This document shows positions 31,929-42,799 of a DNA stretch of 64,000 nt, piece after piece. Location of the stretch: positions 45,333-109,332 of the forward strand of contig JAPYPR010000008.1 of the NCBI GenBank assembly GCA_029937545.1, in the 5' to 3' direction. Both the position numbers and the translations under genes were made by a program. A model generated the notes under the pieces. The model did no database searches and had not been told where the DNA came from. It worked only from the letters and a program-made list of their open reading frames with translations. How positions within the stretch are numbered: the first letter of the stretch is position 1; each line of letters starts with the position of its first letter. The stretch is from Erythrobacter sp. (GTDB taxonomy: Bacteria > Pseudomonadota > Alphaproteobacteria > Sphingomonadales > Sphingomonadaceae).

Positions 31929-32141
31929 ATGCACCGGATCCAGATCGCAATCCTGTCACGCGGAGAGCATGAACTGCACCACGTGAAGCTCGACACTCTC
32001 GATCTCGGGACGGCCCTGCTTGTGACGGATATCAATCTCGCGGAGGGCTCGGCCGAGCTTTGGGAAGGCGAACGTCGCCTGGCGCGCCTGATCAAGCACA
32101 GCGGGCCGCATGCCACGTTCTGGGAGGTCGGCTGCTGTTGA
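31929..32141 (+). CDS. Hypothetical protein, 70 aa
   Basis: MHRIQIAILSRGEHELHHVKLDTLDLGTALLVTDIN after AGGAGACACGAC. Confidence 0.5.
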   Translation: MHRIQIAILSRGEHELHHVKLDTLDLGTALLVTDINLAEGSAELWEGERRLARLIKHSGPHATFWEVGCC

Positions 32142-32148
32142 GCTTTGC

Positions 32149-32640
32149 TCAGCCGGCCTCGCCGTCGCCCGCCGGCTTGCTTTGCAGCTGGACGTAGTTC
32201 TCCAGCCCCATCCGGGCGATCATGTCGAATTGCGTTTCGAGGAAGTCGACATGCTCTTCCTCGCTGGCGAGGATGTCTTCGAAAATCTGGCCCGAGGTGA
32301 AGTCGCGCACGCTCTGGCAATGCTCGGCTGCTTCCTTGAGCAGCGGAATCGCTTCCATCTCCATGGCCAGGTCGGCCTTGAGGATCTCTTCCACCGTCTC
32401 GCCGACCTTGAGCTTGTGGATCGCCTGGAAATTCGGGAGGCCGTTGAGGAACAGGATACGCTCGGCGAGGATGTCGGCGTGCTTCATCTCGTCGATCGAT
32501 TCATGCCGCTCGTATTCGGCCAGCTTGTACACGCCCCAGTCGGCCAGCACGCGGTAATGCAGCCAGTACTGGTTGATCGCCGTCAGCTCGTTGGTCAGCG
32601 CCTTGTTGAGGAATTCGATGACCTTGGGATCGCCTTGCAC
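32149..32640 (-). CDS. bfr: Bacterioferritin
   Basis: MQGDPKVIEFLNKALTNELTAINQYWLHYRVLADWG...LASEEEHVDFLETQ. Confidence 0.96.
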   Translation of the reverse strand: MQGDPKVIEFLNKALTNELTAINQYWLHYRVLADWGVYKLAEYERHESIDEMKHADILAERILFLNGLPNFQAIHKLKVGETVEEILKADLAMEMEAIPLLKEAAEHCQSVRDFTSGQIFEDILASEEEHVDFLETQFDMIARMGLENYVQLQSKPAGDGEAG

Positions 32641-32762
32641 GTGCCTGCTCCTGTTGCGGGGGTCTGCGATCCTATGCTCCTGTCATGCGGGAATTGGCAA
32701 GGGGAACCCACGAAAAAATGCCGGAATTCCGCCAGTTGCAAGCGATTTTCAGTAGCGAAAAA

Positions 32763-32951
32763 TCAGGCGGCGGCGGGGACCAAACCCAGCTCGCGCTCTT
32801 CCTCGATAATTGCATCCGCCTCGACCAGACACTGGCCGCAATTGGGCTGCTTACCCATGGCCGCGTAGCACGCTTCGGCATCGCCCGAGACGTGGTGCGC
32901 CTTGCGTCGCAGCTCGTTCTCCCGAATGGCGTTGCAGATGCAGATGTACAT
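32763..32951 (-). CDS. bfd: Bacterioferritin-associated ferredoxin
   Basis: MYICICNAIRENELR...GKQPNCGQCLVEA. Confidence 0.88.
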   Translation of the reverse strand: MYICICNAIRENELRRKAHHVSGDAEACYAAMGKQPNCGQCLVEADAIIEEERELGLVPAAA

Positions 32952-33030
32952 AGACGCGGATCCCTTGCGATTGATTCGCAAGAGCAGATGTAATGCGAGT
33001 CATTCGCAGTAGCAACCCCGCCTGAGAGTT

Positions 33031-34311
33031 TCACCTTCGCAGGGGGAATAGCCGCCAGTAGGTCAGGCAGCGCCACAGCCATTCGAGCGGACCGAAGCGG
33101 AACCGCTCGAGCCAGGGCTTGGACCACAGCAGCATGAGCGCCCATGTCGCGGCAGCCACGAGGTAGAGCTCCGTCCGCCCGAGCTGGCCGAACAGGCCGC
33201 CCGCCCAGCCGTGGAACACCAACATCATCAGGACCGATGTCCCGAGGTAGTTGGTAAAGGCCGCCCGCCCGGCCGCTGATACCCGTTGCGCCAGCGGTCC
33301 GGCGACGTGCTGCCCCCACAGGGCCAGCAATGCGAGCAGGCCGAGGATGGCGAACAGGCGCGGCACCATCGACCACGCGCTCATCGCGGCGAGCGTGCCG
33401 TAGTAGGTAAGCCCGCCGGCTTTCGCCCACAGCGCCACCGGGGTTGTGAGCGCCGTGCCGACGATCCACAGACCCCAACCCCATTTGTGCTGCCGCCCCG
33501 GGTCGACACCGCCATCGAACAGGCCGTAGCGATAGGCCGCCATGCCGACGAGCATCAGCGGCAGCGTCTCGAACCAGAACAGCAGCAGGACGAAACCGAT
33601 TTCGGGGCCGTGCTCGGTCATGTTGTGGTTCACCCAGGCACCGTAATCGCCATCGCCGATCAGCTGCGTCTCGTAACGCCCGTCGGCGAGGTCGGCCTGC
33701 TTCTCCCTTTCGAGATCCTCGGCCATCTCGACAAAGGCCGCCTCTTGCGAGCCCTCCATCATAGGGAGGAAGCCAAGGATTCCGGTATAGAACAGCGCGC
33801 CGCCGAAATAGCCGATGAGCCCCAGCACCAGCAGCTTGCGGCGCGAGAGGCCGACGAACAGCAAAGCTGCGAGGCCCGCGCAGGCGTAAAGGAACAGGAT
33901 GTCGCCGCGCCAGATGAAGAAGAAATGCACCAACCCGATCACGCCGAGCCAGAACAGGCGCCGCACTTGCAGCCATTTGCCCTGCCCGCGCGCCGCCGCG
34001 CGTTCGAGGAACAGAACCATGCCCGCCCCGAACAGCAACGTGAAAAGCCCGCGCATCTTGCTGTCGATGAGGACGAACTGTGCGACCCACATCCAGTCCT
34101 CTGCCGCGCTGTGCGGGACGGTGAAGGCGTCTGGGTACATATAGGCCGTCATCGGCTGGCCGAAGGCGACGATATTGGCGGCAAGAATGCCCATCACCGC
34201 CAGCCCGCGGATGAAATCGAGGCTTGCGATACGGTTCGCGCCGCCGGTAGGCCTGGCCTGCCCCGGTGTCGCCTGTTCTGCCTGTTCCGTCACGTCTTTC
34301 TCCCTGTCCAC
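33031..34311 (-). CDS. DUF418 domain-containing membrane protein
   Basis: RIASLDFIRGLAVMGILAANIVAFGQP; AAFTNYLGTSVLMM. Confidence 0.85.
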   Translation of the reverse strand: MDREKDVTEQAEQATPGQARPTGGANRIASLDFIRGLAVMGILAANIVAFGQPMTAYMYPDAFTVPHSAAEDWMWVAQFVLIDSKMRGLFTLLFGAGMVLFLERAAARGQGKWLQVRRLFWLGVIGLVHFFFIWRGDILFLYACAGLAALLFVGLSRRKLLVLGLIGYFGGALFYTGILGFLPMMEGSQEAAFVEMAEDLEREKQADLADGRYETQLIGDGDYGAWVNHNMTEHGPEIGFVLLLFWFETLPLMLVGMAAYRYGLFDGGVDPGRQHKWGWGLWIVGTALTTPVALWAKAGGLTYYGTLAAMSAWSMVPRLFAILGLLALLALWGQHVAGPLAQRVSAAGRAAFTNYLGTSVLMMLVFHGWAGGLFGQLGRTELYLVAAATWALMLLWSKPWLERFRFGPLEWLWRCLTYWRLFPLRR

Positions 34312-34369
34312 CGCCCTACCTAACGGCAGGCGGGAAAAGGGAAAGCGGGCAGATAATCTGGTCCGGGGA

Positions 34370-35416
34370 TCAGCGGGTCACGAGACAGTCGTAGCCGCCG
34401 CGTTTCAGCTGCGCGCAGGCCGACGTTGCCACATCGCGCGATTCGAAACCGCCGGCGAGAAGCTTGGTGAGCCGTCCTGCGGGTTCTTTTAGCTTCGCAC
34501 GTCCGGCGAGCGCGGGAGTCTGCGAGACCTTCTCCCACAGCCGGTCGGCATTGCCCGCCACCCCGAAGGCACCGAGCTGCAGCTTCCACGGGCCTTGGGA
34601 CCGAGCGACCTGAGGCGGCGGAGCGCTTGCAGGTGTTGGCGAAGTCGCCGTTGCGGATACGGTCGGCTCGGCCCGCGCAACCGTGACCGGCTGAGGCGTT
34701 TGGGTCGGAGTCCGGGCGAAATCCGCCCCGCTCGTGTCGCGTGCCGGAGCCGGGCGAGCGGCTGCCGGAGGTGGGGGAGCCGAGTCGGGAGTGCCAACCG
34801 CCAGGTCGACAGCGGCCAACTCGCGAGCGCGCGCCGCTTCGGCTTCGGACTTCAGCTGCGTCGCCAGAACCTGTGCAGCTTGCCGGTCGCCCAGCGGAAT
34901 ATACTCGTCCATCTGCGCAAGAGCGCCCTTGGCTTGCGGCAGCCCCGTCGAATTGGCCAGCGTCAGCAGGGCATAGGCCCGCTGCCAGTCCTTCGCGACG
35001 AGGTCGCCGTTGAAATGGGCGATGCCCAGTATGTACTGCGCGCGCGGATCGCCGCGTGTCGCTGCGGCTTCTATATAGGGGAGCGCTTGTTCGCGCTGCT
35101 CGCGCTGGAACAGCAATAAGCCGTAATTGTCCGCTGCTTGCACATGGCCTTGAGCCGTTGCGCGAGCATAAAGCGCCTCTGCCTGCGCCAGGTCGGTATC
35201 GACCCCGCGACCCAGCCGATAGGCCTGCGCCAGATTGAATTGCGCATCGGCATCGCCCGCCTGCGCCGGGACAACCCATTCGCGCACGGCGGCGGCATAA
35301 TCGCCGCGGCTCCAGGCATCGACGCCGTCCTTCACATCGGCCGACGCAGGCGTGGCGAGACCTACCGCCATGGCACCGCAAAGCGCCATGCCCACGTGTT
35401 TGCTGTTTCCGATCAT
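34370..35416 (-). CDS. Sel1-repeat and SPOR domain protein
   Basis: Sel1-type repeats (GDADAQFNLAQAYRLGRGVDTDLAQAEALYARA) and C-terminal SPOR-like WKLQLGAFG. Confidence 0.8.
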   Translation of the reverse strand: MIGNSKHVGMALCGAMAVGLATPASADVKDGVDAWSRGDYAAAVREWVVPAQAGDADAQFNLAQAYRLGRGVDTDLAQAEALYARATAQGHVQAADNYGLLLFQREQREQALPYIEAAATRGDPRAQYILGIAHFNGDLVAKDWQRAYALLTLANSTGLPQAKGALAQMDEYIPLGDRQAAQVLATQLKSEAEAARARELAAVDLAVGTPDSAPPPPAAARPAPARDTSGADFARTPTQTPQPVTVARAEPTVSATATSPTPASAPPPQVARSQGPWKLQLGAFGVAGNADRLWEKVSQTPALAGRAKLKEPAGRLTKLLAGGFESRDVATSACAQLKRGGYDCLVTR

Positions 35417-35542
35417 CCGTTCCGTCCTCGGCACTGTCGACCGCACACCTGCGGCGGTCGGCCCCATCCTATAGTAAATCGCCCGTTAGCAAAGCGTTGC
35501 GCCGCATGCCGCTTTCGCAGCGGTGACCTAATCGGCCCGATG

Positions 35543-35557
35543 TTAACCCTAAATTAG
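35543..35557. promoter_or_regulatory. Candidate CtrA site (TTAA-N7-TTAG) upstream of the ParA-family gene
   Basis: TTAACCCTAAATTAG compared with consensus TTAA-N7-TTAA. Confidence 0.35.
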
Positions 35558-35641
35558 GGGTAGTCTGCGATTTCCGTTTTCGAACAGTCGCAATTGATGC
35601 GGCATTTGATTGACTAGAGGCTCAAACCAGGGGGATCAGCC

Positions 35642-36358
35642 TTGCGTGTACTGGCATTGGCATCGCAGAAGGGCGGATCGGGTAAAACCACGCTCTCCGG
35701 ACATCTCGCCGTACAGGCCCAGCGCGCCGGCGCCGGGCCCGTCGTTCTGATCGATATCGACCCGCAGGGTTCGCTCGCCGACTGGTGGAACGAGCGCGAG
35801 GACGAATATCCCGCTTTCGCACAGACCACGGTCGCTCGCCTGGCGAACGATCTGGCTATCCTGCGCCAGCAGGGCTTCAAGCTGGCCGTGCTCGACACGC
35901 CGCCCGCCATCACCATGGCCATCCAGTCGGTGATTTCTGTTGCCGAGTTGATCGTCGTCCCGACCCGCCCCAGCCCGCACGACCTGCGCGCCGTGGGTGC
36001 CACGGTCGATCTGTGCGAACGGGCCGGCAAGCCGCTGGTCTTCGTGGTCAATGCCGCGACGCCGAAAGCCAAGATCACTTCGGAAGCCGCCGTCGCGCTG
36101 TCGCAGCACGGCACGGTCGCCCCGATCACCCTGCACCACCGCACCGATTTCGCTGCCTCGATGATCGATGGCCGCACCGTGATGGAAGTGGACCCCGAAA
36201 GCCGTTCGGCTGCCGAGGTCACCGCGCTGTGGAAATATATCGCCGACCGGCTGGAGAAAAACTTCCGCCGCACGGTCTTCGCCGCACCGAACACGCAAGC
36301 CGCTGTTCCCGGTGCCCATCGCCCCGCTGGCGGCTTCGGCCGCCGGGTGGCACAGTAA
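35642..36358 (+). CDS. ParA/MinD-family ATPase
   Basis: ASQKGGSGKTTLSGHLA, LIDIDPQGSLADWW; TTG start. Confidence 0.88.
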   Translation: MRVLALASQKGGSGKTTLSGHLAVQAQRAGAGPVVLIDIDPQGSLADWWNEREDEYPAFAQTTVARLANDLAILRQQGFKLAVLDTPPAITMAIQSVISVAELIVVPTRPSPHDLRAVGATVDLCERAGKPLVFVVNAATPKAKITSEAAVALSQHGTVAPITLHHRTDFAASMIDGRTVMEVDPESRSAAEVTALWKYIADRLEKNFRRTVFAAPNTQAAVPGAHRPAGGFGRRVAQ

Positions 36359-36382
36359 GAACTCGAGGGCGGAGACTGCCGG

Positions 36383-36922
36383 ATGTCTGACGCCAATTTC
36401 GCCTCGCTCACCCCGACGCTCCTGGCGCGCAAGGGCGGTGCCAAGCCCGCCATGCGCCCGCAGTCCGGGATCCCCGGCCCTGTCGACGGCAAGGAAGCCG
36501 CCGCCAACCTGGAAGATCTCGGCTGGAACGACATGGGTGACGATAGCAGCACGCCGCTCGTGGCCGAAAAGCCGACTGCAGAAAAAGTCGTGCCGATCGC
36601 GCCCAGACAAGCCGCAAACGGAACCGAAGCGGAGCCCGCGCCCAACCAGGTGCGCGAATCGCTGACCAAGATCGCCGCCCAGCTGGACAAGCCGGCCGCG
36701 GCCAACACCAAGCCGGTCGTCCGCAAGTCCGCCGCTTCGCGCGGCAAGCGGGCAGCCTTTACGCTGCGGCTCGACCACGAGCGGCACCTGATGCTGCGGC
36801 TCGCCTGCACCGTTCGCGGTCGCAGCGCACAGCAGCTGGTGACCGCCGCACTGGACGATCTGCTGGCCGAAATGCCGGAAATCGCGAGCCTCGCCGCACA
36901 AGTCCAGCAGTCGGAAAAATAA
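36383..36922 (+). CDS. Hypothetical protein with C-terminal RHH-like DNA-binding segment
   Basis: Immediately downstream of parA-like gene; KRAAFTLRLDHERHLMLRLACTVRGRSAQQLVTAALDDLL. Confidence 0.6.
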   Translation: MSDANFASLTPTLLARKGGAKPAMRPQSGIPGPVDGKEAAANLEDLGWNDMGDDSSTPLVAEKPTAEKVVPIAPRQAANGTEAEPAPNQVRESLTKIAAQLDKPAAANTKPVVRKSAASRGKRAAFTLRLDHERHLMLRLACTVRGRSAQQLVTAALDDLLAEMPEIASLAAQVQQSEK

Positions 36923-36954
36923 CGGTTCGAAGACGTGGGATCGCCTTCAGGGGA

Positions 36955-38316
36955 ATGACAATGAGCACCGAGAGCAAAGCCAAAACCACCCGGTTCATCC
37001 GGCTCGCCGTAACCACGGCCCTGGCCACGACCGCGCTGGCCGGTTGCACCGGCACGGGCGCTCCCTCGCACAACTATTCCGCCGCCAAGGCGGAAAAGGC
37101 GCTGGCGAAGGGCCAGCAGGGTGAGGCGATCGAGCATGCGGAAGCCGCGGTTCTAGCCGCGCCGCGCGATGCGCAGACCCGCACGCTGCTCGCCAATGCC
37201 TATCTCCAGTCGGGTCGTTTCGCTTCAGCTGCGACCACTTTCGGCGAAGCCGTCGAGCTCGGCGATACGGCCGCGCGGACGATCATCAGCTATTCGCTGG
37301 CGCTGACCGCAATCGGCGACATCCCCGGCGCGCACGAGCTGCTGCGCCAGCACCAGAATGCAATCGACCCGGCGGATTTCGGCCTTGCCCTGGCGCTGGC
37401 CGGGCAGCCGCAGCAGGGCGTTCACATCCTCGACAATGCGCTGCGGGGGGGGCAGAATACGCCCAAGGTTCGCCAGAACCTCGCCTATGCCTTCGCCCTG
37501 TCGGGCGACTGGCGCAATGCACGCATCCTCGCCTCGCAGGACGTTCCCGGCGACAAGCTGAACGAGCGCCTCCAGGAATGGGCGCAGCTTGTACAGGCCA
37601 GACACCCGACCGTTCTGGTTGCCCGCCTGCTCGACGTGCAGCCGGTGGAAGATCCCGGCCAGCCAGCCATGCTGGCGCTCGCCAACCACGCGGCGCATAG
37701 CCAGCTTGCAGTCGAATCCGCCGATCAGGCAGAGCCGGTCGATGCCGCCGCTCCGGCCAGCGATTTCGCGCTCGCGGAAGAACTGCCTGCCGTCAATGCG
37801 ATCCCGTCGATGGATCCGAATGTCGGCGAGGCGCAATTCGAGGACAGCGGCGAAGCGCTACTGGCCGATGCCGGTCTCGAGACCGTCGGCGGCCCGCGTT
37901 TCGTCAGCCGCGAAGTGGTCCAGTCGGTTCCGGTTTCGCAGCGCGCCAAGCCTGCAGCCGCCCCGCGTGCGGCCAAACCCGCTCCGGCGAAGGCTGCTCC
38001 GGTCGCGATGACCTCCGGCGATTACAACATCCAGCTCGGCTCGTATTTCTCGATGTCCGATGCCCAGGCCGCGTGGAAGGTCTTCCAGAACCGCCATCCC
38101 GAGCTTGCCGATGCCGAACGCGTCATCACCAAGGCCCGCGTGAACGGCAAGATCTACTACCGCGTCGCGGCAGCCGGTTTCGCAAAAGCCTCGGCCCAGT
38201 CGATATGCCGCTCGGTCAAGAGCTCGGGCGCGGGCTGCATCGCCTATGCCGCATCGTCTCCGCTTCCCGGCGCTCTGAACGTCGTTCGTGACGGAGTTCG
38301 GGTCGCTGCGCGGTAA
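36955..38316 (+). CDS. TPR and SPOR domain lipoprotein
   Basis: Lipobox LAGC; TPR-like repeats; SPOR NIQLGSYFSMSDAQAAWKVFQNRHPEL. Confidence 0.85.
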   Translation: MTMSTESKAKTTRFIRLAVTTALATTALAGCTGTGAPSHNYSAAKAEKALAKGQQGEAIEHAEAAVLAAPRDAQTRTLLANAYLQSGRFASAATTFGEAVELGDTAARTIISYSLALTAIGDIPGAHELLRQHQNAIDPADFGLALALAGQPQQGVHILDNALRGGQNTPKVRQNLAYAFALSGDWRNARILASQDVPGDKLNERLQEWAQLVQARHPTVLVARLLDVQPVEDPGQPAMLALANHAAHSQLAVESADQAEPVDAAAPASDFALAEELPAVNAIPSMDPNVGEAQFEDSGEALLADAGLETVGGPRFVSREVVQSVPVSQRAKPAAAPRAAKPAPAKAAPVAMTSGDYNIQLGSYFSMSDAQAAWKVFQNRHPELADAERVITKARVNGKIYYRVAAAGFAKASAQSICRSVKSSGAGCIAYAASSPLPGALNVVRDGVRVAAR

Positions 38317-38342
38317 CAACCGCACTCCATCAAACTTTGCCA

Positions 38343-38375
38343 GCCCCGTCCGGAGCACTCCGGGCGGGGCTTTTT
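38343..38375 (+). terminator. Rho-independent terminator
   Basis: GCCCCGTCCGGAGCACTCCGGGCGGGGCTTTTT. Confidence 0.8.
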
Positions 38376-38383
38376 CCAGGGCG

Positions 38384-39616
38384 CTAGAGGTCTATGGCGA
38401 CGCCGCCCTTGTAGAGCGCGGTCACGCGGCCCTGCGTCGGCTGTCCGTCGAACGGGGTGTTGCCGGCGGTCGCTGCCATCTTCTCGCTCTGGATGATCCA
38501 GGGCTTATCGACATCGACGATCACGATGTCGGCTTCCTGGCCCACTTCCAGAATGCCGGCCTCGACGCCGAGAATCCTCGCGGGGGCCGTGCACAGCATG
38601 GTTATGGCACGCGGCAGGTCGATCACCTCGTCGCGCACCAGCGACAGCGTCATGGCGAGCAGGGTTTCCGCTCCGGCCATGCCCGGTTCGGCATCGGCGA
38701 ACGGCAGGCGCTTGTCTTCCGGCCCGCGCGGATCGTGCCCGCTGGCGATGACGTCAATCGTGCCGTCGGCAATCGCTTCGCGCACGGCCTGCCGGTCGTC
38801 CTCGCTTCGTAGCGGCGGCGAAAGGCGGGCGAAGGTGCGGAAATCGACGGTCGCCAGGTCGGACAGCATGAAGTGCGCAGGCGTCACGCCGCAGGTCACC
38901 GCCGCTCCGCGCGTCTTGGCCTTGCGGACCAGCTCAAGCCCCGCCCGCGTGGTCACCTGCCGGAAATGCAGCCGCGCTCCGGCCATCTCGGCCAGCGCGA
39001 GGTCGCGCGCGATGGCGATGGCTTCGGCTTGCGGCGGCGCGCTCGGCAAGCCGCGGCGGGTCGCAACCTCGCCAGAGGTCGCCACGCCGCTCCCGACGAG
39101 CGCGGCATCTTCGGCATGGGCGATCACGACCATGTCGAGCATGGCGGCATATTGCAGCAGCCGTAGCATCGCGCCGGAGTCCGCAATCCACCCCCGCCCG
39201 GTCGCGACGGCACGCGCGCCCGCTTCGCGCATCAAGGCGATCTCGGCGATTTCGGACCCGGCGAGGTCGCGTGTCGCAGCGGCGAGCGGGTGGACCCACA
39301 GGTCGGGCTTGCCGCTCTTGGCGATATAGGACACCCGGCTCGGCAGATCGAGCGGCGGGGACTGGTCGGGCATCAGCGCCGCGCGGGTGATCCCGCCGAA
39401 ATGGAAGGCGGGCTTGTCGATCGCGAAAACGCCAAGATCGACAAGGCCGGGTGCGACCAGCCTGCCGCGCGCATCGATGGTCTCGTCGCCATCCTGCGCC
39501 CCGACGTCGCCGACTGCCTCGATCAGGCCGTCGACCAACCTGACCGAGCCGTCCTCGATGCCTTCGCGAGTGGCGATCCGACCGTTCGTGATCGTTAGGG
39601 GACGCACCTGCTTCAT
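38384..39616 (-). CDS. pyrC: Dihydroorotase
   Basis: TITNGRIA...[42 protein letters not shown]; overlaps pyrB by 4 bp. Confidence 0.9.
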   Translation of the reverse strand: MKQVRPLTITNGRIATREGIEDGSVRLVDGLIEAVGDVGAQDGDETIDARGRLVAPGLVDLGVFAIDKPAFHFGGITRAALMPDQSPPLDLPSRVSYIAKSGKPDLWVHPLAAATRDLAGSEIAEIALMREAGARAVATGRGWIADSGAMLRLLQYAAMLDMVVIAHAEDAALVGSGVATSGEVATRRGLPSAPPQAEAIAIARDLALAEMAGARLHFRQVTTRAGLELVRKAKTRGAAVTCGVTPAHFMLSDLATVDFRTFARLSPPLRSEDDRQAVREAIADGTIDVIASGHDPRGPEDKRLPFADAEPGMAGAETLLAMTLSLVRDEVIDLPRAITMLCTAPARILGVEAGILEVGQEADIVIVDVDKPWIIQSEKMAATAGNTPFDGQPTQGRVTALYKGGVAIDL

Positions 39617-40647
39617 GCCGCCGCTCCCCAACCCTCGACCCCGCGCCCGCGGCGGGTAAGCACATCGAGCGCGGCCATGCGGATCGCAACACCCATCTCG
39701 ACCTGCCGCGTGATGATCGATCGGTCGATCATGTCGGCGACCTCGCTGTCGATCTCGACCCCGCGGTTCATCGGGCCAGGATGCATCACCAACGCATCGG
39801 GGTTGGCATTCGCCAGCCGCTGCTTCGTCAGGCCGTAGAGATGGTGATATTCGCGCGCCGAGGGGATGAACTGGCCGCTCATTCGCTCGGTCTGGAGCCG
39901 CAGCATCATCACCACGTCCGCTCCGTCCAGCGCAGCGTCGAAATCGTGGTAGACCTCGGCCCCCATCCCCTCGATGCCGGTCGGCATCAACGCAGGCGGC
40001 GCACAAAGGCGCACGGTAGCGCCAAGCGCTTGCAGGCACAGCAGATTGGATCGCGCTACCCGGCTGTGGAGAATATCGCCGCAGATAACGATTACGAGGC
40101 CGGTAAAGTCGTCCGCCGCCTCGCCCCGCTCGCGCAGGGCATGGCGCAGTGCCAGCGCATCGAGCAGGCCTTGCGTCGGATGCTCGTGCTGCCCGTCGCC
40201 CGCATTGAGCACCGGGCAGTCGACCTTGTCCGCGATCAGTTGCGTCGCTCCGCTCGATCCATGGCGGATCACGATCGCATCCGCGCGCATCGCGTTCAAA
40301 GTGATCGCCGTATCGATCAGGGTCTCGCCCTTTTTCACGCTCGAGGTCGCGGCGTGCATGTTGACGACATCCGCGCCCAGCCGCTTGCCCGCGATTTCGA
40401 AGCTCAGCAGCGTGCGCGTGCTGTTCTCGAAAAAGGCGTTGATGACCGTGAGGCCGGCCAGCAGGTCGTTATGCTTGGTCGGCTGGCGGTTCAGCGTCAC
40501 CCATTGCTCCGCCTCGTCCAGCAGGAAGAGGATTTCGTGCCGCTCGAGCTGGCCGATGCCGATCAGGTCGCGGTGCGGGAAAGCCTGCGCGCCCGCCGGA
40601 TAGCGGGGCGCGTGGGGCGAAGTTTCCGTCGATGCCATTGAAGCCAC
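39613..40647 (-). CDS. pyrB: Aspartate carbamoyltransferase catalytic subunit
   Basis: [38 protein letters not shown]. Confidence 0.97.
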   Translation of the reverse strand: MASMASTETSPHAPRYPAGAQAFPHRDLIGIGQLERHEILFLLDEAEQWVTLNRQPTKHNDLLAGLTVINAFFENSTRTLLSFEIAGKRLGADVVNMHAATSSVKKGETLIDTAITLNAMRADAIVIRHGSSGATQLIADKVDCPVLNAGDGQHEHPTQGLLDALALRHALRERGEAADDFTGLVIVICGDILHSRVARSNLLCLQALGATVRLCAPPALMPTGIEGMGAEVYHDFDAALDGADVVMMLRLQTERMSGQFIPSAREYHHLYGLTKQRLANANPDALVMHPGPMNRGVEIDSEVADMIDRSIITRQVEMGVAIRMAALDVLTRRGRGVEGWGAAA

Positions 40648-40741
40648 GCCCTTAGTCGAGGCTTATCGCGCGCTCAAGCGCTTATCGCTGGCGAAGCGCG
40701 CTCCGCACGCCTAGCTAGGGCGGAACAGGAGAACGGTTTCG

Positions 40742-42619
40742 ATGGGTTTCGCAGGCAAGGTGTGGAAGTTTCTGGTCGGGGTGAAGGACGCGCTCGTGCT
40801 CGTCTTCATGCTGCTGTTTTTCGCCGCCCTCTTCGCCATCCTCACTGCCCGGCCGAGCCCTGCTGCGGTGCGCGACGGGGCGCTGGTGCTCGACCTCGAC
40901 GGTGTGATCGTGGAGGAACGCTCCGAGGTCGATCCCATCGCCGCCCTGCTCGCCACCAGCGCGCCCATTGCCGAATACCAGGCCCGCGATCTCGTGCGCG
41001 GCCTCGATGCCGCTGCCACGGACGACCGGATTACTGCCGTCGTCCTCGATCTCGACCGCTTCCTTGGCGCAGGGCAGGTCCATCTTCAGGAAATCGGCGC
41101 GGCGCTCGACCGGGTGCGCGCGGCGGAGAAGCCGGTGCTGGCCTTCGCCACCGCCTATACCGACGACTCGATGCTACTGGCCGCCCATGCGAGCGAGGTC
41201 TGGGTCGATCCGCTCGGCGGCGCCGTGATCGCCGGTCCGGGCGGGGAGCGGCTCTATTACGGCAATCTTCTCGGCCGGCTCGAGGTCAACGCCCGCGTCT
41301 ACAAGGTCGGCGAATACAAGAGCGCGGTCGAGCCTTATTCCCGCTCCGACATGTCTGAAGCCGCGCGACAGAACTACAGCGAGCTTTACGGGGCTCTGTG
41401 GGAGGAATATCTCGCCAATGTGAAGAAGGCGCGCCCCGCCGCCGATATCGCGCGGATCACCGGCGATCCCGTCGGCTGGATCGAAGCCGCCGGCGGCGAT
41501 CTCGCCACCGCTGCCGAACAGGCGGGACTGGTCGACCGGCTCGGCACGCGGCAGGAATTCGAGGAACGCGTGGTCGAACTGGTCGGCGCGGACGGCTGGA
41601 GCGACGAATCCGGCGCCTTCCCCTCGACCGAGATGGCGGCATGGCTGGAGGACAATCCGCTCGACACACCCGGCAAGTCCATCGGTGTCGTGACCATCGC
41701 TGGCGAAATCGTCGATGGCGAGGCCGGGCCCGGCACGGCCGGCGGAGACCGGATCGCGGACCTGCTCGACGAAGCGCTGGCCTATGACCTCGCGGGTCTG
41801 GTAGTGCGCGTGGACTCTCCCGGCGGATCGGTGCTGGCCTCCGAGCGTATTCGCAACGCGATCCTGCGCCACAAGGCGAACGATATCCCGATCGCGGTTT
41901 CCATGGCCAACCTTGCAGCGAGTGGCGGATACTGGGTCTCGACGCCCGCAGACCGTATTTTCGCCGAACCGGAAACGATCACCGGTTCGATCGGCATATT
42001 CGCGGTCATCCCCACCTTCGAGCGGGCCGCAGCCAGCCTCGGCGTGAACAGCGACGGCGTGCGCACCAGCCCCCTGTCAGGCCAGCCGGACATCATCGGC
42101 GGCTTCACGCCAGAGGTCGACGCGCTGATCCAGGCGAATGTCGAGAACGGCTACGAGGACTTCCTCGACCGCGTGACCGCCGCACGCGGGCTGACGCGCG
42201 AGCAGGCCGATCGCATCGGCCAGGGCCGCGTGTGGGACGGCGGCACGGCGCGCCAGATCGGGCTGGTCGACCAGTATGGCGGGATGGACGAAGCCTTGGC
42301 GTGGGTCGCGCAGCAGGCCGAACTCGGCGACGACTGGCATGCGCGCTATCTCGGATCGCAGCCGACGGGCTACGACACGCTACTGCGCAGCCTGCTGACC
42401 GACGATGCCGAGACCGGCCAGGGCAACGATGTGGTGGCGACGTTCGCGCTGCGCCGCGCGGCTGTCCTCGGCCGTATCGAAGGCGACATCGATCGCCTGA
42501 TGGGAACGCGCGGAATGCAGGCCTACTGCCTCGATTGCCCTGCCCAGATGACTGCGGCGCGCGAGCGAGACGCCTCCACCGGCTGGCTTTCCTCGCTGTT
42601 CGGCCTGCTCCCACTCTAG
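40742..42619 (+). CDS. sppA: Signal peptide peptidase SppA, 67 kDa type
   Basis: VRVDSPGGSVLASERIRNAI; SMANLAASGGYWVSTPADRIFAEPETITGSIGI. Confidence 0.95.
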   Translation: MGFAGKVWKFLVGVKDALVLVFMLLFFAALFAILTARPSPAAVRDGALVLDLDGVIVEERSEVDPIAALLATSAPIAEYQARDLVRGLDAAATDDRITAVVLDLDRFLGAGQVHLQEIGAALDRVRAAEKPVLAFATAYTDDSMLLAAHASEVWVDPLGGAVIAGPGGERLYYGNLLGRLEVNARVYKVGEYKSAVEPYSRSDMSEAARQNYSELYGALWEEYLANVKKARPAADIARITGDPVGWIEAAGGDLATAAEQAGLVDRLGTRQEFEERVVELVGADGWSDESGAFPSTEMAAWLEDNPLDTPGKSIGVVTIAGEIVDGEAGPGTAGGDRIADLLDEALAYDLAGLVVRVDSPGGSVLASERIRNAILRHKANDIPIAVSMANLAASGGYWVSTPADRIFAEPETITGSIGIFAVIPTFERAAASLGVNSDGVRTSPLSGQPDIIGGFTPEVDALIQANVENGYEDFLDRVTAARGLTREQADRIGQGRVWDGGTARQIGLVDQYGGMDEALAWVAQQAELGDDWHARYLGSQPTGYDTLLRSLLTDDAETGQGNDVVATFALRRAAVLGRIEGDIDRLMGTRGMQAYCLDCPAQMTAARERDASTGWLSSLFGLLPL

Positions 42620-42691
42620 CAGGCGCTTGCCAGCAAGCGATTCGCCGCGTAATGGCGCGCCCCTGCCCGGCGATCATCGCCGCGAACGGGC

Positions 42692-42766
42692 GGGCGCGTA
42701 GCTCAGTGGTAGAGCACACCCTTCACACGGGTGGGGTCGCAAGTTCAATCCTTGCCGCGCCCACCA
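42692..42766 (+). tRNA. tRNA-Val(CAC), island attachment site
   Basis: GGGCGCGTAGCTCAGTGGTAGAGCACACCCTTCACACGGGTGGGGTCGCAAGTTCAATCCTTGCCGCGCCCACCA folds as cloverleaf; anticodon CAC. Confidence 0.95.
42722..42766 (+). repeat. attL: 45-bp direct repeat, 3' part of tRNA-Val
   Basis: TTCACACGGGTGGGGTCGCAAGTTCAATCCTTGCCGCGCCCACCA, identical to 63837-63881. Confidence 0.95.
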
Positions 42767-42799
42767 CTTTTCAAAGACTTACGGCGCGGCTCGTCATTT

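Noticed and set aside
36759-37137. Minus-strand ORFs opposite parA-like and downstream genes (35614-37137)
   Set aside because: Shadow ORFs; the plus strand has ParA and SPOR/TPR proteins with good start contexts.
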